Origin: Kuafuiihalomonas sp039024635
GTDB taxonomy: Bacteria; Myxococcota; Kuafuiibacteriia; Kuafuiibacteriales; Kuafuiibacteriaceae
Assembly: GCA_039024635.1 (NCBI GenBank)
Contig: JBCCQA010000011.1
Location: 1 to 64,000 of the forward strand
Length of the DNA stretch: 64,000 bases
Direction of reading: 5' to 3'
Each line of letters opens with the position of its first letter. Within the stretch, counting starts at the first letter, position 1. The translations under genes and the position numbers were made by a program. Positions 1 through 8,636 of the stretch are shown piece by piece. Below the pieces are notes generated by a model. That model was not told the DNA's origin, made no database searches, and saw only the letters and a program-made list of their open reading frames with translations.

Positions 1-35
1 GCCTCCCTGCGCCTTCGTTGCGTACTTAGGGTCCC

Positions 36-56
36 GGGCCCGGCTAAGCCGGGCCC
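36..56. terminator. GC-rich hairpin at left edge
   Basis: Perfect 9-bp inverted repeat (36-44 with 48-56) around a TAA loop. There is no T-run on either side, so it may be the terminator of a gene left of the window or simply a structured spacer. The rest of 1-168 shows no gene. Confidence 0.35.
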
Positions 57-168
57 ACCCTTCCGGCCGCTGCGCGCCTGCACTTCGTGAGGGGGCAAAT
101 GCTTCTTGTCTCGGCTTGGTTGGGATGAGCGGGGTTCATGTTTTGCTTCGGGGCTTCGAGGAGGACTC

Positions 169-1032
169 ATGAACTCAGTTTCTGGGTCGATGTGCTCTAC
201 GCGCGCCATGCATGACCTCGCCGGCTTCGACAGCAACCTCCTCGTGGTCTTGGATCTTCTCCTTCGGGAGCGGAGCGTGAGTCGGACGGCGCAGCAGCTG
301 GGCGTCACCCAGTCCGCCGTGAGCCACGCCTTGGGTCGTTTGCGCAAGATTTTCGGCGACCCCCTTCTGACGCGCTCTGGCAATTCCATGGATCGGACCC
401 CGGTGGCGGAGGGCCTTCAGCCCCGGGTTCAAACCGCGGTCCGGGGCATTCGGGACGTGTTGAGTCCGAGCCCTGGGTTTACACCATCGGAGGCTCGGGG
501 TCGACTTCGACTGGGGTTGGACACCTGGGGACTACGGGTCTTCGGCGGTCAGCTGGGCCGGATCTTGGCCGCCCAGGCGCCCCGCGTACGGGTTCGGATC
601 GAGGCTGGTCCGACCTCTCGGGGGGACCGGAGCCGATGGCAGCGCTCTGATGGGATCGTCACCCAGTGCCGACCCGCGCCCGGCTTCAAGGCTCTGGTGA
701 GCTGGTCCCAAGCTTGGCGGATCGTCGTGCCACCCTGGGGGGACGGTGACTGGGTGCGCCTCAGCGGCTGGGAGCCCCCGCAGCTCTTGAGAGCCTTGCG
801 CGAGGCTCGCTCCCCGCGCTCCGTCTTCCCAGATCTGGAGACCTGGCAGTCCTTGCGAGTCCCGGGACGGGCAGCTGTGCCGGAGGCGGTGCTGCCGCCT
901 CTGCTGGATGGGGCATGGCGAGACCAGGGCCAGGCCGAGGGCATCGAGACCACCCATCACTTGGTCGCCGCAAGTCCCCCCGTGCCCCTGGTCAGCTGGT
1001 TGTCGGCTCGCTTGGCGCTGCCCCCCGCCTGA
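169..1032 (+). CDS. LysR-type transcriptional regulator with unusual effector domain
   Basis: Predicted DNA-binding regulator of 287 residues. A LysR winged HTH lies at about residues 15-75, with the typical stretch SVSRTAQQLGVTQSAVSHAL followed by a DPLLTR wing. The rest should be a ligand-binding periplasmic-protein-like domain, but it is Arg/Trp/Pro-rich and I do not recognise the usual LysR effector pattern, so ligand and targets are unknown. I chose the ATG at 169 because GAGGAGG stands just upstream. A TTG at 106 in the same frame lacks such a site, and an ATG at 211 would start directly at the HTH. LysR proteins often regulate a divergent neighbour, but none is visible because the window ends to the left. 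The HTH assignment is firm, the functional role open. Confidence 0.8.
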   Translation: MNSVSGSMCSTRAMHDLAGFDSNLLVVLDLLLRERSVSRTAQQLGVTQSAVSHALGRLRKIFGDPLLTRSGNSMDRTPVAEGLQPRVQTAVRGIRDVLSPSPGFTPSEARGRLRLGLDTWGLRVFGGQLGRILAAQAPRVRVRIEAGPTSRGDRSRWQRSDGIVTQCRPAPGFKALVSWSQAWRIVVPPWGDGDWVRLSGWEPPQLLRALREARSPRSVFPDLETWQSLRVPGRAAVPEAVLPPLLDGAWRDQGQAEGIETTHHLVAASPPVPLVSWLSARLALPPA

Positions 1033-1283
1033 TCGAACCGCGTCCCCGGCTCCTTGGATTGTGGGCCTGGGAATCGTGAACGCGGTGCCTTCGATAGCGA
1101 GCCCATGAAAAGCGTTCAGGCTCACTCGATGAGGAATCAGTCTGGTACTGCGCCTTGACGGTCCCAAGCTCCAGGCTCCTCCTGGATGGGGCCAAGGAAG
1201 CCTCGAGCGAGGGTCTCAGCTCTTGGCGAGGCCCCGAGGGAGACCAACGCGCATCGGACACGATCGAAGAATGGGAAGGGAAG

Positions 1284-1316
1284 GCGGACGGAGCGCCGCC
1301 AAAGGGCTCCGTCCGC
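1284..1316 (-). terminator. Intrinsic terminator after the TPR gene
   Basis: A perfect 11-bp stem (1284-1294 with 1306-1316) with an 11-base loop starts ten bases past the stop of the minus-strand TPR gene. On the minus strand it is followed by CTTCCCTTCCCATTCT, a moderately T-rich tail. The remaining intergenic DNA (1033-1283) shows no gene. Confidence 0.6.
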
Positions 1317-1325
1317 GGGCCAGGC

Positions 1326-2948
1326 TCAGCTGCTCTGAAGCGAGCCCAGGAACTCTTGCTTCTTCTGCTTCCACTCTTCGGCGAACTTCGAGGCCTCGCG
1401 GCGAACCTTGGGCTCGGCGTTCTCGAAGGTGGCGATGGCTCGGTCGTAGAAGGCCACGATCTCCGGGATGGGCTTCTTGAGCGCCTTGTACTGGGATTCG
1501 GCCTGGGACAGGGAGCCGTGGGCGCCCTCGACGAGGTAGTTCCAGAGGTTCACGCCCGCCAGGTACTCGTGGAGCTCAGGGTAGCGCTTCTTCTTGTTGA
1601 GGGCGTCCTGGAAAGCCAGCGTGACCTTCTCGATGTCGGCCTTCTTTCCGTTCTCTTTCTCTTCCAGGAAGGTAACTTTGGCGATGCCAAACAGGATGTC
1701 GGCCGAGTCTCCTTCTTCAGCCGCCGCCTTGAAGAGCTCCATGGCCTCTTCAAGGTTGCCCTTGTTGAGAGCGTGCTCGGCCTTGAAGACCAGGTAGTCC
1801 GGGCCCTTGTACTTTGCGGGGTCGGTCTTCTCCAAGTCTTCCACCAGGGCCAAGGCCTCGTCGTCGCCCTGCTTGGACTTCAGGCGGGCGTAGTCCCACT
1901 TGATACCGCGGTAGGTTGGCTTGACGGCGACGGCGGCGTCGTAGGCGGCCATGGCTTCATCGTTCTTGCCGAGGGCCACGAAGGACCTGGCCTTGAGGTC
2001 GAGGAGGGGTGCGAAGTTCGGTAGCTCCTTCAGCGCGGCGTCCGCCTTCTCGATGGCGCCCTCGGCGTTCCCGACGGCCAGAGACAGCTCGCCTTCACCC
2101 CAGGTGATGAAGGTCTTGGTCCGGGGGCCGATGCGGTCCGGCTGCTTCTCCTTTAGCTCGTTGAGCTCGTTGAGGAGGGACAGGGGCCGGTCGAGGACGC
2201 CATAGTTCTTGGCTCGGAGGGCGGCCAGCCAGGCCTTGGCCAGGAAGTGCTCGGCGTTGGCGTTGTTGCGGACGACGGCACTCAGGTCCTTGATGGCCTC
2301 GCGGTCCTGTCCGTTTCGCTGGGAAGACTCGGCCATGGTCAGCCGGACGGCGATGTTCGAAAAGTCGGCCTCCTTGGCCTGGCGGGCGACGCGGTTGGAC
2401 TCGATATAGTCGCCGTTGGCGAGGTGAGCCACGGCCAGGGCGTGGGCGACCGGCGGCGCAGCGCGGCCTCCCTCCAGCCACTCCTTGACCTGGGCAACGG
2501 CTCGCTCGGCCTGGCCGTCGGCCACCATCAGGAAGCCCTCGGCCGCGTAGCGAGAGGGCGTCTCAGCTTCGCCGCTGCGGGCCTGCTGGAGCATCGACTT
2601 GGCTTCGCCCAAGGTGTCGAGGCCGTGCTCGTGCTGGTAGTACAGGGTTCGGGCCAGACCTGCGGCCGACGGGGCATGGCCGGCCTCCAGCGTCAGAATC
2701 TCCCGATAGAGCTTTTCGGCGTCCTGGAGCGACTTCAGGTCATGCCGGTTCATCTCCGTCCGGGCGTCCAGGGTTCGCTTGGCGATCTCTTCCTGGGTCT
2801 CGGTGTAACCGAGGTACCAGTAGACGGCAGCTCCACCGAGGACGAGGACGATGAGGACGTCACGCAGGAAGCCGCCAAAGCCAGCCTGGCGGGCGGGGGG
2901 CGCGTCTACGTCGGGGGTGTTCGGGGTTTTATCGGTCTTGGACGCCAT
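1326..2948 (-). CDS. Membrane-anchored tetratricopeptide-repeat protein
   Basis: Protein of 540 residues. A short polar N-terminus is followed by one transmembrane segment at about residues 27-45 (FLRDVLIVLVLGGAAVYWYL), then a long helical region of TPR-type repeats (for example the segments around ALKELPNFAPLLDLKARSF and AMAAYDAAVAVKPTYRG). This topology suggests a bitopic inner-membrane protein exposing TPRs as a protein-binding scaffold; partner unknown. The ATG at 2948 is preceded by GGAGGTGA at good spacing; longer in-frame starts reach into the divergent clpX promoter region. The last 50 residues are charged and coiled-coil-like. It is transcribed alone, divergent from clpX, and ends at a strong hairpin. 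TPR assignment is good; function is unknown. Confidence 0.8.
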   Translation of the reverse strand: MASKTDKTPNTPDVDAPPARQAGFGGFLRDVLIVLVLGGAAVYWYLGYTETQEEIAKRTLDARTEMNRHDLKSLQDAEKLYREILTLEAGHAPSAAGLARTLYYQHEHGLDTLGEAKSMLQQARSGEAETPSRYAAEGFLMVADGQAERAVAQVKEWLEGGRAAPPVAHALAVAHLANGDYIESNRVARQAKEADFSNIAVRLTMAESSQRNGQDREAIKDLSAVVRNNANAEHFLAKAWLAALRAKNYGVLDRPLSLLNELNELKEKQPDRIGPRTKTFITWGEGELSLAVGNAEGAIEKADAALKELPNFAPLLDLKARSFVALGKNDEAMAAYDAAVAVKPTYRGIKWDYARLKSKQGDDEALALVEDLEKTDPAKYKGPDYLVFKAEHALNKGNLEEAMELFKAAAEEGDSADILFGIAKVTFLEEKENGKKADIEKVTLAFQDALNKKKRYPELHEYLAGVNLWNYLVEGAHGSLSQAESQYKALKKPIPEIVAFYDRAIATFENAEPKVRREASKFAEEWKQKKQEFLGSLQSS

Positions 2949-3159
2949 GCTCACCTCCGGGCTCCGGCCATCATCGCCGAAAACCCAAGAATTCCGGGCC
3001 ACTAGCACATGAGACCGCCATCGTCGAGCCGTTCGGAGCTCGAATGTGATGGCCGCGACATGCCTCGACCCGACCCCTTTGACCCCATTGGGGTGCATTT
3101 GGTTCCCGAGCCGACTTCCGATTGTGGGGGAGCTTTTCGCCGCGTACCCTGAAGCACCG

Positions 3160-4413
3160 GTGGCCCGTCAGCGAGACTCCCGAAACATCAACCTCAGCTG
3201 TTCGTTCTGCGGAAAGAGCCAGCGGGAGGTCAAAAAGCTCATCGCCGGGCCTACGGTCTACATCTGCGACGAGTGCATCCGCCTCTGTAACGACATCATC
3301 GCCGAAGAGCGGATGAAGGACAGTGCGCTGGGCCCCAAGGAGCGGGTCCCGCCTCCCACCGAGATCAAGGCCTTCCTCGACGAGTACGTCATCGGTCAGG
3401 AGCAGGCCAAGAAGGTCCTCTCGGTCGCGGTCTACAACCACTACAAGCGGATCAATCTCCGGGAGCATCCCGAGAACATCGAGATCCAGAAGTCCAACAT
3501 CCTGCTCATCGGACCGACCGGAACCGGCAAGACCCTCCTCGCCCAGTCCTTGGCCCGCTTCCTCAAGGTGCCGTTCACGGTGGCTGACGCCACGACCCTC
3601 ACCGAAGCCGGCTACGTGGGCGAGGACGTCGAGTCCATCATTCAGAACCTGCTCGCCGCGGCCGACAACGACATCGAGCGGGCCCAAAAAGGCATCGTCT
3701 ACATCGACGAAATCGACAAGGTGGCCCGGCGCGGCGAGAACCCTTCGGCCACCCGAGACGTGTCCGGCGAGGGCGTGCAGCAGGGCCTCCTCAAGCTCCT
3801 GGAGGGGACCAAGTGCAGCGTCGCTCCACGGGGCGCCAAGAAGTACTCCCAGCAGGAGTACGTTCAGGTCGACACCTCTAACATCCTCTTCATGGCCGGC
3901 GGTGCGTTCGTGGGCTTGGACCAGATCATTGGCCGTCGCATCGGCCGCAGCGGCATCGGCTTCGACGCTACCATCCAGGCCAAGAAACAGGAGCGGGTCG
4001 GACAGATCTTGAGCCGGGTCGAGTCCGAGGACATGACCAAGTTCGGACTCATCCCCGAGTTCGTGGGCCGGCTGCCCATCGTGGCCACCCTCGAAGACCT
4101 GACGACGGACGACCTCGTCACCATCCTGACCGAGCCCAAGAATGCCCTGGTGAAGCAGTACAAGAAGCTCTTCGCTTTGGAGGGCGTCAAGCTGTCCTTC
4201 ACGCGCAGCGCCCTTGAGGCGATCGCCCAAGAGGCCATTCGCCGGGCCTCCGGCGCCCGAGGGATGAGGGCCATCCTCGAGAATCAGATGCTCGATATCA
4301 TGTACGAGGTGCCCTTCCTGCCCGGGGTCAAGGAGTGTCGGATCACCAAGGAAGTGATCGAAAAGGGCGAGCCGCCCATCCTCATCTACGAAGAAGAGCA
4401 GCGCAGCGCCTGA
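3160..4413 (+). CDS. clpX: ATP-dependent Clp protease ATP-binding subunit ClpX
   Basis: AAA+ unfoldase that unfolds tagged substrates for ClpP. With this start the protein has 417 residues, the family norm. The N-terminal zinc-binding domain has Cys14, Cys17, Cys36 and Cys39. Walker A GPTGTGKT is at 118-125, Walker B is IVYIDEID, and the pore loop GYVGED and the RGARGMR-type sensor-2 region (SGARGMRAI) are present. The GTG at 3160 is chosen because it starts right before the conserved zinc domain; GTG/ATG codons at 3046/3049 would add about 38 residues with no counterpart in ClpX, and no convincing ribosome site is seen at any of them. Unlike the common tig-clpP-clpX-lon order, no clpP or lon is adjacent. 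Confidence 0.97.
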   Translation: MARQRDSRNINLSCSFCGKSQREVKKLIAGPTVYICDECIRLCNDIIAEERMKDSALGPKERVPPPTEIKAFLDEYVIGQEQAKKVLSVAVYNHYKRINLREHPENIEIQKSNILLIGPTGTGKTLLAQSLARFLKVPFTVADATTLTEAGYVGEDVESIIQNLLAAADNDIERAQKGIVYIDEIDKVARRGENPSATRDVSGEGVQQGLLKLLEGTKCSVAPRGAKKYSQQEYVQVDTSNILFMAGGAFVGLDQIIGRRIGRSGIGFDATIQAKKQERVGQILSRVESEDMTKFGLIPEFVGRLPIVATLEDLTTDDLVTILTEPKNALVKQYKKLFALEGVKLSFTRSALEAIAQEAIRRASGARGMRAILENQMLDIMYEVPFLPGVKECRITKEVIEKGEPPILIYEEEQRSA

Positions 4414-4424
4414 CCGGACGGCCG

Positions 4425-4451
4425 CCGGCCTCGAATACACAAGGTGGCCGG
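4425..4451. terminator. Weak hairpin between convergent clpX and ppc
   Basis: CCGGCC at 4425-4430 pairs with GGCCGG at 4446-4451 across a 15-base loop, in the 145-base gap between the two convergent stops. There is no T-run; it may be a weak bidirectional terminator. Confidence 0.25.
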
Positions 4452-4558
4452 GGCTTGTCGGTGACACTTGGCCCTCGATCACCGAGACACTGGCAAGGTT
4501 GAGGTCCGAAGCACTGACCTCGAAGCTGAGCCCAGTCTTGGTCTTTGATGTCCGGTCT

Positions 4559-7330
4559 TCAGCCGGTGGAGCCCAAACCGGCGGCGATGGCGTTGATGGT
4601 CCGAAGCAAGGAGGGCGTGAGCTGGCCTCGCTCGGCCTCGTCGGCGACCCGCCAGGCCCGGAGGAGCTCGATCTGTCGAAGGTGCAGAGGGCGCAAGGCT
4701 TCGCTGCGGCGGACGGCCGCCCGATGGATACCGGGCCGAGTCTCGGCCAAGGGTCCGTGATAGAAGCGCTCCAGCATGGCCCGGGTTCGGTCATGCTCTT
4801 CCAAGAGACGGGCGAGCAGCGCATCGCACTGCGCTAGCTCTTGGGCCAGCTCGGCGTAACGACCCATGAGCTCGGTGTCGGTCATGGCGAAGGCGGTGGC
4901 CGCGTTGCTGATCAGGTAGTGAAGCGGGGCCCAGCGGCTGGATTCGTCCTTGGCCCGAACGAGGGCCTCGAAGTCTTTCGGACGCGCCCTGGACAGGGCT
5001 TCCAGTCCCGTTCCCAAGCCAAACCACCCGGGAAGGATGAAGCGAGACTGGTTCCACGCGAAGACCCACGGAATGGCCCGTAGGCTGTCTAGCGAACGCT
5101 GGCCTGGCCGGCGCGCAGGCCGTGAGCCGATGCGGCTCGATTCGATGGCGTCGATGGGCGTGGCCCGCTCGAAGAAAGCGACGAAGCCTTCATGCTCGAG
5201 CAGGGCTCGGTAGGCCTTTCGGCTCTCCACCTTGAGGGCCTCCATGGCCTCGGCCAGCCCAGGTGGGTCGGGTGGGCGAACGTCGTCGCTCAGCGAGGTC
5301 CCTAGCGCGCAGGCCGTGAACAGCTCCAGCTGATGGGCAGCGGTGGCGAGGTTGGCGTAGTGGTGTCGGATGGACTCGCCTTGGACGGTAAAGCGCATGT
5401 CGGACTGCACCGTTCGAGCGGGCAGTGCCCGGACGAAGCGGTGGGTGGGACCGGCCCCGCGGCCAATGGTTCCTCCGCGTCCGTGAAAGAAGACCAGCCG
5501 GACGCCGTGCTTGCGTCCCGCCTCGGCCAGGGCGTCCATGGCGCGATACAGGCCCCACATGCTGGCCACGATGCCGCCGTCCTTTCCGCTGTCGCTGTAG
5601 CCCACCATGACTTGCTGGACTCGCTCTTCCCGACCCGCGAGCTCGGCTTGGCAGTCCAGACTGGCCTGGACGATTGGGTGGCCCAGATAGTCGTCCATGA
5701 TGCCAGGGGCCCGCTGCAAATCCTCGATCGTCTCGAAGAGAGGCACGACGTTGAGCGGGATCCGGCCTTGGCGGTCGAGCAGGCCGCCTTCCCGGGCCAA
5801 GACGTAGACAGCCAGAAGATCCTCGGCGCTCCGGGTCATGCTCACGATCAGCGCCCCCAGACCCTCGGTCCCGAAGTGGTCCTTGTGGACGTCCAGCGTT
5901 CGGTGAATCTCGAACATGGCTCGGGCTTCGTCTTCGGTGTCTTCGGGGCGGGCGAGGGGCCTTCGACTGGACAACTCGGCGTCGAGCCAAGCCCGACGGC
6001 GATCAAGGGGCCATTCCGCGTAGTCGGCGCCGGCTTCGGTGCCGGCCAGGGTCAGAAGCTGGGCGATGGCCTTGTCGTGAAAGGCGCTGTTCTGTCGGAC
6101 GTCCACCGTGGCCAGATGAAAGCCGATGGTTCGGACCAAGGCCGCGACCGGCTCCAGGTCCACCGTCACCAAGCGGTCGGCGCCGACCGAGCGCAGCCAT
6201 TCCGCCAGGGCGTCCAGTCGTTCCAGGAGTTCGGCTGGACTCCGAAAGCGTCCCGGGGGTGGAGCAGCTTCACCTTCGGGCGGTGGAAGGGCGGCCCGCA
6301 TCAGATTGGCGTACTGGCGCCAGGGCTCCTCGGGGTTGCGAAGGATGGCTTGGTGGCCCTCTTCGCCCAAGGCCTCCGACCACAGCTGCAAGGCAGCATG
6401 CAGACCCGGCGGGGTCGGCTGCCGGTTCTCGGACAGAGACAGCCGCGCGGCCAGATCTTCCAGGTACTCCCCGACGAAGCTCAGCGCCTCTCTTCGAAAG
6501 AGCACCAGGGTCTCAGCCGTGAAGTCTGCCGTTACGAAGGGGTGACCGTCCCGGTCGCCACCCACCCAGTTGCCGAACACGATCCGGGGCATGGCGGCCG
6601 CGCCTTCAAGGAGTGCCGGGTCGAAGCCCATCTCCCGCCAGGCGGCGCGAAGCGAGCGGTGAACCCGGGGGATGGCGTTGGGGAGAATGTTGCGCAGGTG
6701 ATGGACCACCATCCGGCGTTCGTCGGAGAGGCTGGGCTTCTGCAGATAGATCTCACCCGTTCGGAGCAGCCGTTCCACCCAAGCCTCGAGCTCGCGCTCC
6801 AGGTCGGCGCGCTCGGCCCGGGTCCACATCGTGTTCTCCAGCTCGACCAGAAGCCGGTACAGCCGACGCTGGTGCTCCAAGACGGTGCGTCGCTTGGCTT
6901 CGGTGGGATGGGCGGTGAGGACGGGCTCGATCCGAATCCGTCGCAGGCCGGCTGCGATGGTCGTCGGGTCGCAGCCTCGGGCCTCCAGGAGCTGGAAGTT
7001 CTGAAGCCAAGAGCCGGACTCCTCACCGAGATCGCCGGCGTCTTCGGCCTGACGTCGCTGTTGAATGGTACCGTTCTCCTCCGCGCTGTCGAGGAGCTGA
7101 AAAGCGAGGGAGTAGGCTTGGACGCAGGCTTCGGCCAGGGGCTCGGGAAAGCGGACCTCTCCGCGGGCTTCGGATGCGGGACGCCAAAGTTCCGGCCACG
7201 GCAAGGCGTCTGCGACTGCTTGCTGGCCCCGTCGGGAGAGCACCCGATGAAGGGCACCCATGAGCTGACGAAGGGTGGCGTCAGTTCGGCTGAGAGCGTT
7301 TGGCCCGTCCACGCCTGCAAGAGCATTCAT
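4559..7330 (-). CDS. ppc: Phosphoenolpyruvate carboxylase
   Basis: Carboxylates phosphoenolpyruvate with bicarbonate to give oxaloacetate, refilling the TCA cycle. At 923 residues it is normal length. The catalytic-His motif TAHPTEAKRR has its His at 141. The second signature GYSDSGKDGG and the glycine-rich loop FFHGRGGTIGRGAGPTH are intact. The C-terminus ends IAAGLGSTG, where most PEPCs end in a conserved NTG tetrapeptide; here the Asn is Ser. It follows a small membrane coiled-coil gene by 39 bases on the same strand, so the two are probably cotranscribed, and converges with clpX. Start ATG at 7330. Confidence 0.97.
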   Translation of the reverse strand: MNALAGVDGPNALSRTDATLRQLMGALHRVLSRRGQQAVADALPWPELWRPASEARGEVRFPEPLAEACVQAYSLAFQLLDSAEENGTIQQRRQAEDAGDLGEESGSWLQNFQLLEARGCDPTTIAAGLRRIRIEPVLTAHPTEAKRRTVLEHQRRLYRLLVELENTMWTRAERADLERELEAWVERLLRTGEIYLQKPSLSDERRMVVHHLRNILPNAIPRVHRSLRAAWREMGFDPALLEGAAAMPRIVFGNWVGGDRDGHPFVTADFTAETLVLFRREALSFVGEYLEDLAARLSLSENRQPTPPGLHAALQLWSEALGEEGHQAILRNPEEPWRQYANLMRAALPPPEGEAAPPPGRFRSPAELLERLDALAEWLRSVGADRLVTVDLEPVAALVRTIGFHLATVDVRQNSAFHDKAIAQLLTLAGTEAGADYAEWPLDRRRAWLDAELSSRRPLARPEDTEDEARAMFEIHRTLDVHKDHFGTEGLGALIVSMTRSAEDLLAVYVLAREGGLLDRQGRIPLNVVPLFETIEDLQRAPGIMDDYLGHPIVQASLDCQAELAGREERVQQVMVGYSDSGKDGGIVASMWGLYRAMDALAEAGRKHGVRLVFFHGRGGTIGRGAGPTHRFVRALPARTVQSDMRFTVQGESIRHHYANLATAAHQLELFTACALGTSLSDDVRPPDPPGLAEAMEALKVESRKAYRALLEHEGFVAFFERATPIDAIESSRIGSRPARRPGQRSLDSLRAIPWVFAWNQSRFILPGWFGLGTGLEALSRARPKDFEALVRAKDESSRWAPLHYLISNAATAFAMTDTELMGRYAELAQELAQCDALLARLLEEHDRTRAMLERFYHGPLAETRPGIHRAAVRRSEALRPLHLRQIELLRAWRVADEAERGQLTPSLLRTINAIAAGLGSTG

Positions 7331-7369
7331 GACGAGCAGCAGGTCAACGGTGGACGGACCCTCCTAGGC

Positions 7370-7918
7370 TCAGGAGTCTCCACGGGTGAGCGCGGTGAGC
7401 TCTTCTCGGGCCTTGACGTAGGCGCAGGCGGCCTCAAGCTCGGCCAGGGTCCCGTCCAACTCGCCGGGGTTCCCTTCCGCCAGCAGTCCGATGGCGAGGC
7501 TCTCCAGCTTTGCAACCACCGAACGACTACGCTCGGCCAGCTCGGCCTCTCGGGCCTGCAGGTTGCGCAGCTCTTCGGCCCGGCGCATGGGCGTGCCTTC
7601 ATCCAGATCCCGCTGGGTGTGGGCGGCCAAGAGCTCTCGGATCTCCCGACGGTCCAGCTCCTGGGCCGACAGCGCTCGCAGACTTCGGTCCACTAGGAGT
7701 CGCAGTCTGCGATCGGCCCGCGGTTGGACCGAGGCCCGGGCGCGGAGGCCTTGGGCCAAGGGGCCCTCGATCCGGGCGGCGTGGCCCTCCAAGGTTCGGA
7801 GCTCCTCGGCGCTCAGCCAACCCAAGGCCCGTCTTCGGGCCCGACCCAGAGCGAGGCCTCCCCGAACCAGGCCGTATCCGACGATGAGCCAGATCAGTAG
7901 GCTCAGGAAGTTCAGCAC
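7370..7918 (-). CDS. Small membrane-anchored coiled-coil protein, unknown function
   Basis: Protein of 182 residues: a hydrophobic N-terminal segment at about 2-26 (LNFLSLLIWLIVGYGLVRGG), then an Arg/Glu/Leu-rich helical region with heptad-like character. It looks like a signal-anchor with a cytoplasmic or periplasmic coiled coil. I recognise no family. The start is GTG at 7918, with no clear ribosome site. The gene begins 21 bases past the hairpin that closes the tRNA unit and is followed after 39 bases by ppc, so it may be read by leakage from the tRNA promoter. Confidence 0.7.
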   Translation of the reverse strand: MLNFLSLLIWLIVGYGLVRGGLALGRARRRALGWLSAEELRTLEGHAARIEGPLAQGLRARASVQPRADRRLRLLVDRSLRALSAQELDRREIRELLAAHTQRDLDEGTPMRRAEELRNLQAREAELAERSRSVVAKLESLAIGLLAEGNPGELDGTLAELEAACAYVKAREELTALTRGDS

Positions 7919-7939
7919 GGAGGTCCCAACACGAAGAGG

Positions 7940-7969
7940 GGCCGCCTCCCGATTTCCCGGGAGGCGGCC
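7940..7969 (-). terminator. Terminator hairpin after the tRNA pair
   Basis: Perfect 12-bp stem (7940-7951 with 7958-7969) and a 6-base loop, 14 bases past the 3' end of tRNA-Glu. The minus-strand continuation CCTCTTCGTGTT is only modestly T-rich. It probably terminates the tRNA transcript. Confidence 0.65.
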
Positions 7970-7983
7970 AAGAGCGACGTGTT

Positions 7984-8056
7984 TGACCCTACGGAGACTC
8001 GAACTCCGGTCTGCGGCGTGAGAGGCCGCCGTCCTAGACCGCTAGACGATAGGGCC
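7984..8056 (-). tRNA. tRNA-Glu (anticodon CTC)
   Basis: A 73-nt cloverleaf on the minus strand. The 7-bp acceptor stem pairs GGCCCTA with TAGGGTC (one G-U), with discriminator A. The anticodon loop is CTCTCAC, giving CTC for GAG codons. The T-arm contains GTTCGAGTC. CCA is not encoded. It lies 13 bases downstream of tRNA-Gln, so both are likely cut from one precursor. Confidence 0.93.
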
Positions 8057-8069
8057 GCGGTGTCGCCCT

Positions 8070-8141
8070 TTGGGGTACGAGGACTCGAACCTCGACTTAC
8101 GGAACCAGAATCCGCTGTCCTGCCAATTAGACGATACCCCA
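8070..8141 (-). tRNA. tRNA-Gln (anticodon CTG)
   Basis: A 72-nt cloverleaf on the minus strand with acceptor TGGGGTA pairing to TACCCCA and discriminator A. The anticodon loop TTCTGGT gives CTG for CAG codons. The start TGGGGTATCG is typical of bacterial tRNA-Gln. CCA is not encoded. It is the first gene of the Gln-Glu pair. Confidence 0.94.
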
Positions 8142-8160
8142 GCCCGAATGGCGAGCTGAA

Positions 8161-8189
8161 AGTCTCGCTCAGCACGGAAACGGCGTCAA
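8161..8189 (-). promoter_or_regulatory. Possible promoter of the tRNA-Gln/Glu unit
   Basis: TTGACG (minus strand, 8184-8189) with a weak -10 GAGACT at 8161-8166, 17 bases apart and about 20 bases before tRNA-Gln. The -10 matches consensus poorly, so this is tentative. Confidence 0.3.
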
Positions 8190-8231
8190 ATCCCATGTGA
8201 CCTTCCCGGTCAAGCCCGTCCTGTTCCCCAC

Positions 8232-8561
8232 TCAACGGTGGGGAAGGACCAGGATGTGAACCACTTTCTTCGCTTCGTAGACATTGATCGTGTCCCAACG
8301 CCGACCGGCTCGAAGGTTGTGAATGTGGACGCCGTCGACCCCAGCAGCGCCTCGGATCGGCTGAAAGAAAAGGCCTTCGGATCGTCCGTAGACCCGACGG
8401 AACCAGCGAAGGGTCCGGTCATAGCTCTCGAGGCTCCGGTAGCGGCCATCTTCTCCGGCCGGTCGCACCTTCTCGGGCAGGGAGGCCCCTGAAAAGGAGA
8501 CCGCCCCCGCGGTCGAGGGCGCGAAGAGAGCCCAAGCCAGGAGCCAGGAGGCGCGCTTCAC
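8232..8561 (-). CDS. Small secreted protein, unknown function
   Basis: Protein of 109 residues with an N-terminal signal peptide (hydrophobic WLLAWALFA, probable cleavage after STAGA). The mature part holds VHIHNL and DTINVYEAKKVVHILVLP, which look like beta strands of a small compact domain. I do not recognise the family. The start is the GTG at 8561, placed just before the signal peptide; no strong ribosome site is visible, and the open frame extends upstream without signal-like sequence. It is divergent from the 8637 gene. Its stop lies in the loop of a small CCCCAC/GTGGGG hairpin (8226-8243) that could help end transcription. Confidence 0.65.
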   Translation of the reverse strand: MKRASWLLAWALFAPSTAGAVSFSGASLPEKVRPAGEDGRYRSLESYDRTLRWFRRVYGRSEGLFFQPIRGAAGVDGVHIHNLRAGRRWDTINVYEAKKVVHILVLPHR

Positions 8562-8636
8562 CGTCCCAGAAAGCCACGGGTGAGCATCTGGGTCAAAGCG
8601 GGATGACCCGTTCAGGCCGATGTTGCTACCCTTCCG

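Noticed and set aside
1104..1120. Another GTTCAGG-type partial LexA motif
   Set aside because: Only 6 of the first 10 positions fit and no start codon follows at a sensible distance.
2971..4824. Long minus-strand open frame opposite clpX
   Set aside because: It is antisense to a strongly conserved ClpX and has no recognisable domain; high GC makes long shadow frames common.
5333..7696. 787-codon plus-strand frame opposite ppc
   Set aside because: Antisense to intact PEP carboxylase, with no known motif.
8226..8243. CCCCAC/GTGGGG hairpin as a firm terminator
   Set aside because: Only six base pairs and no T-run; mentioned with the gene but not called.
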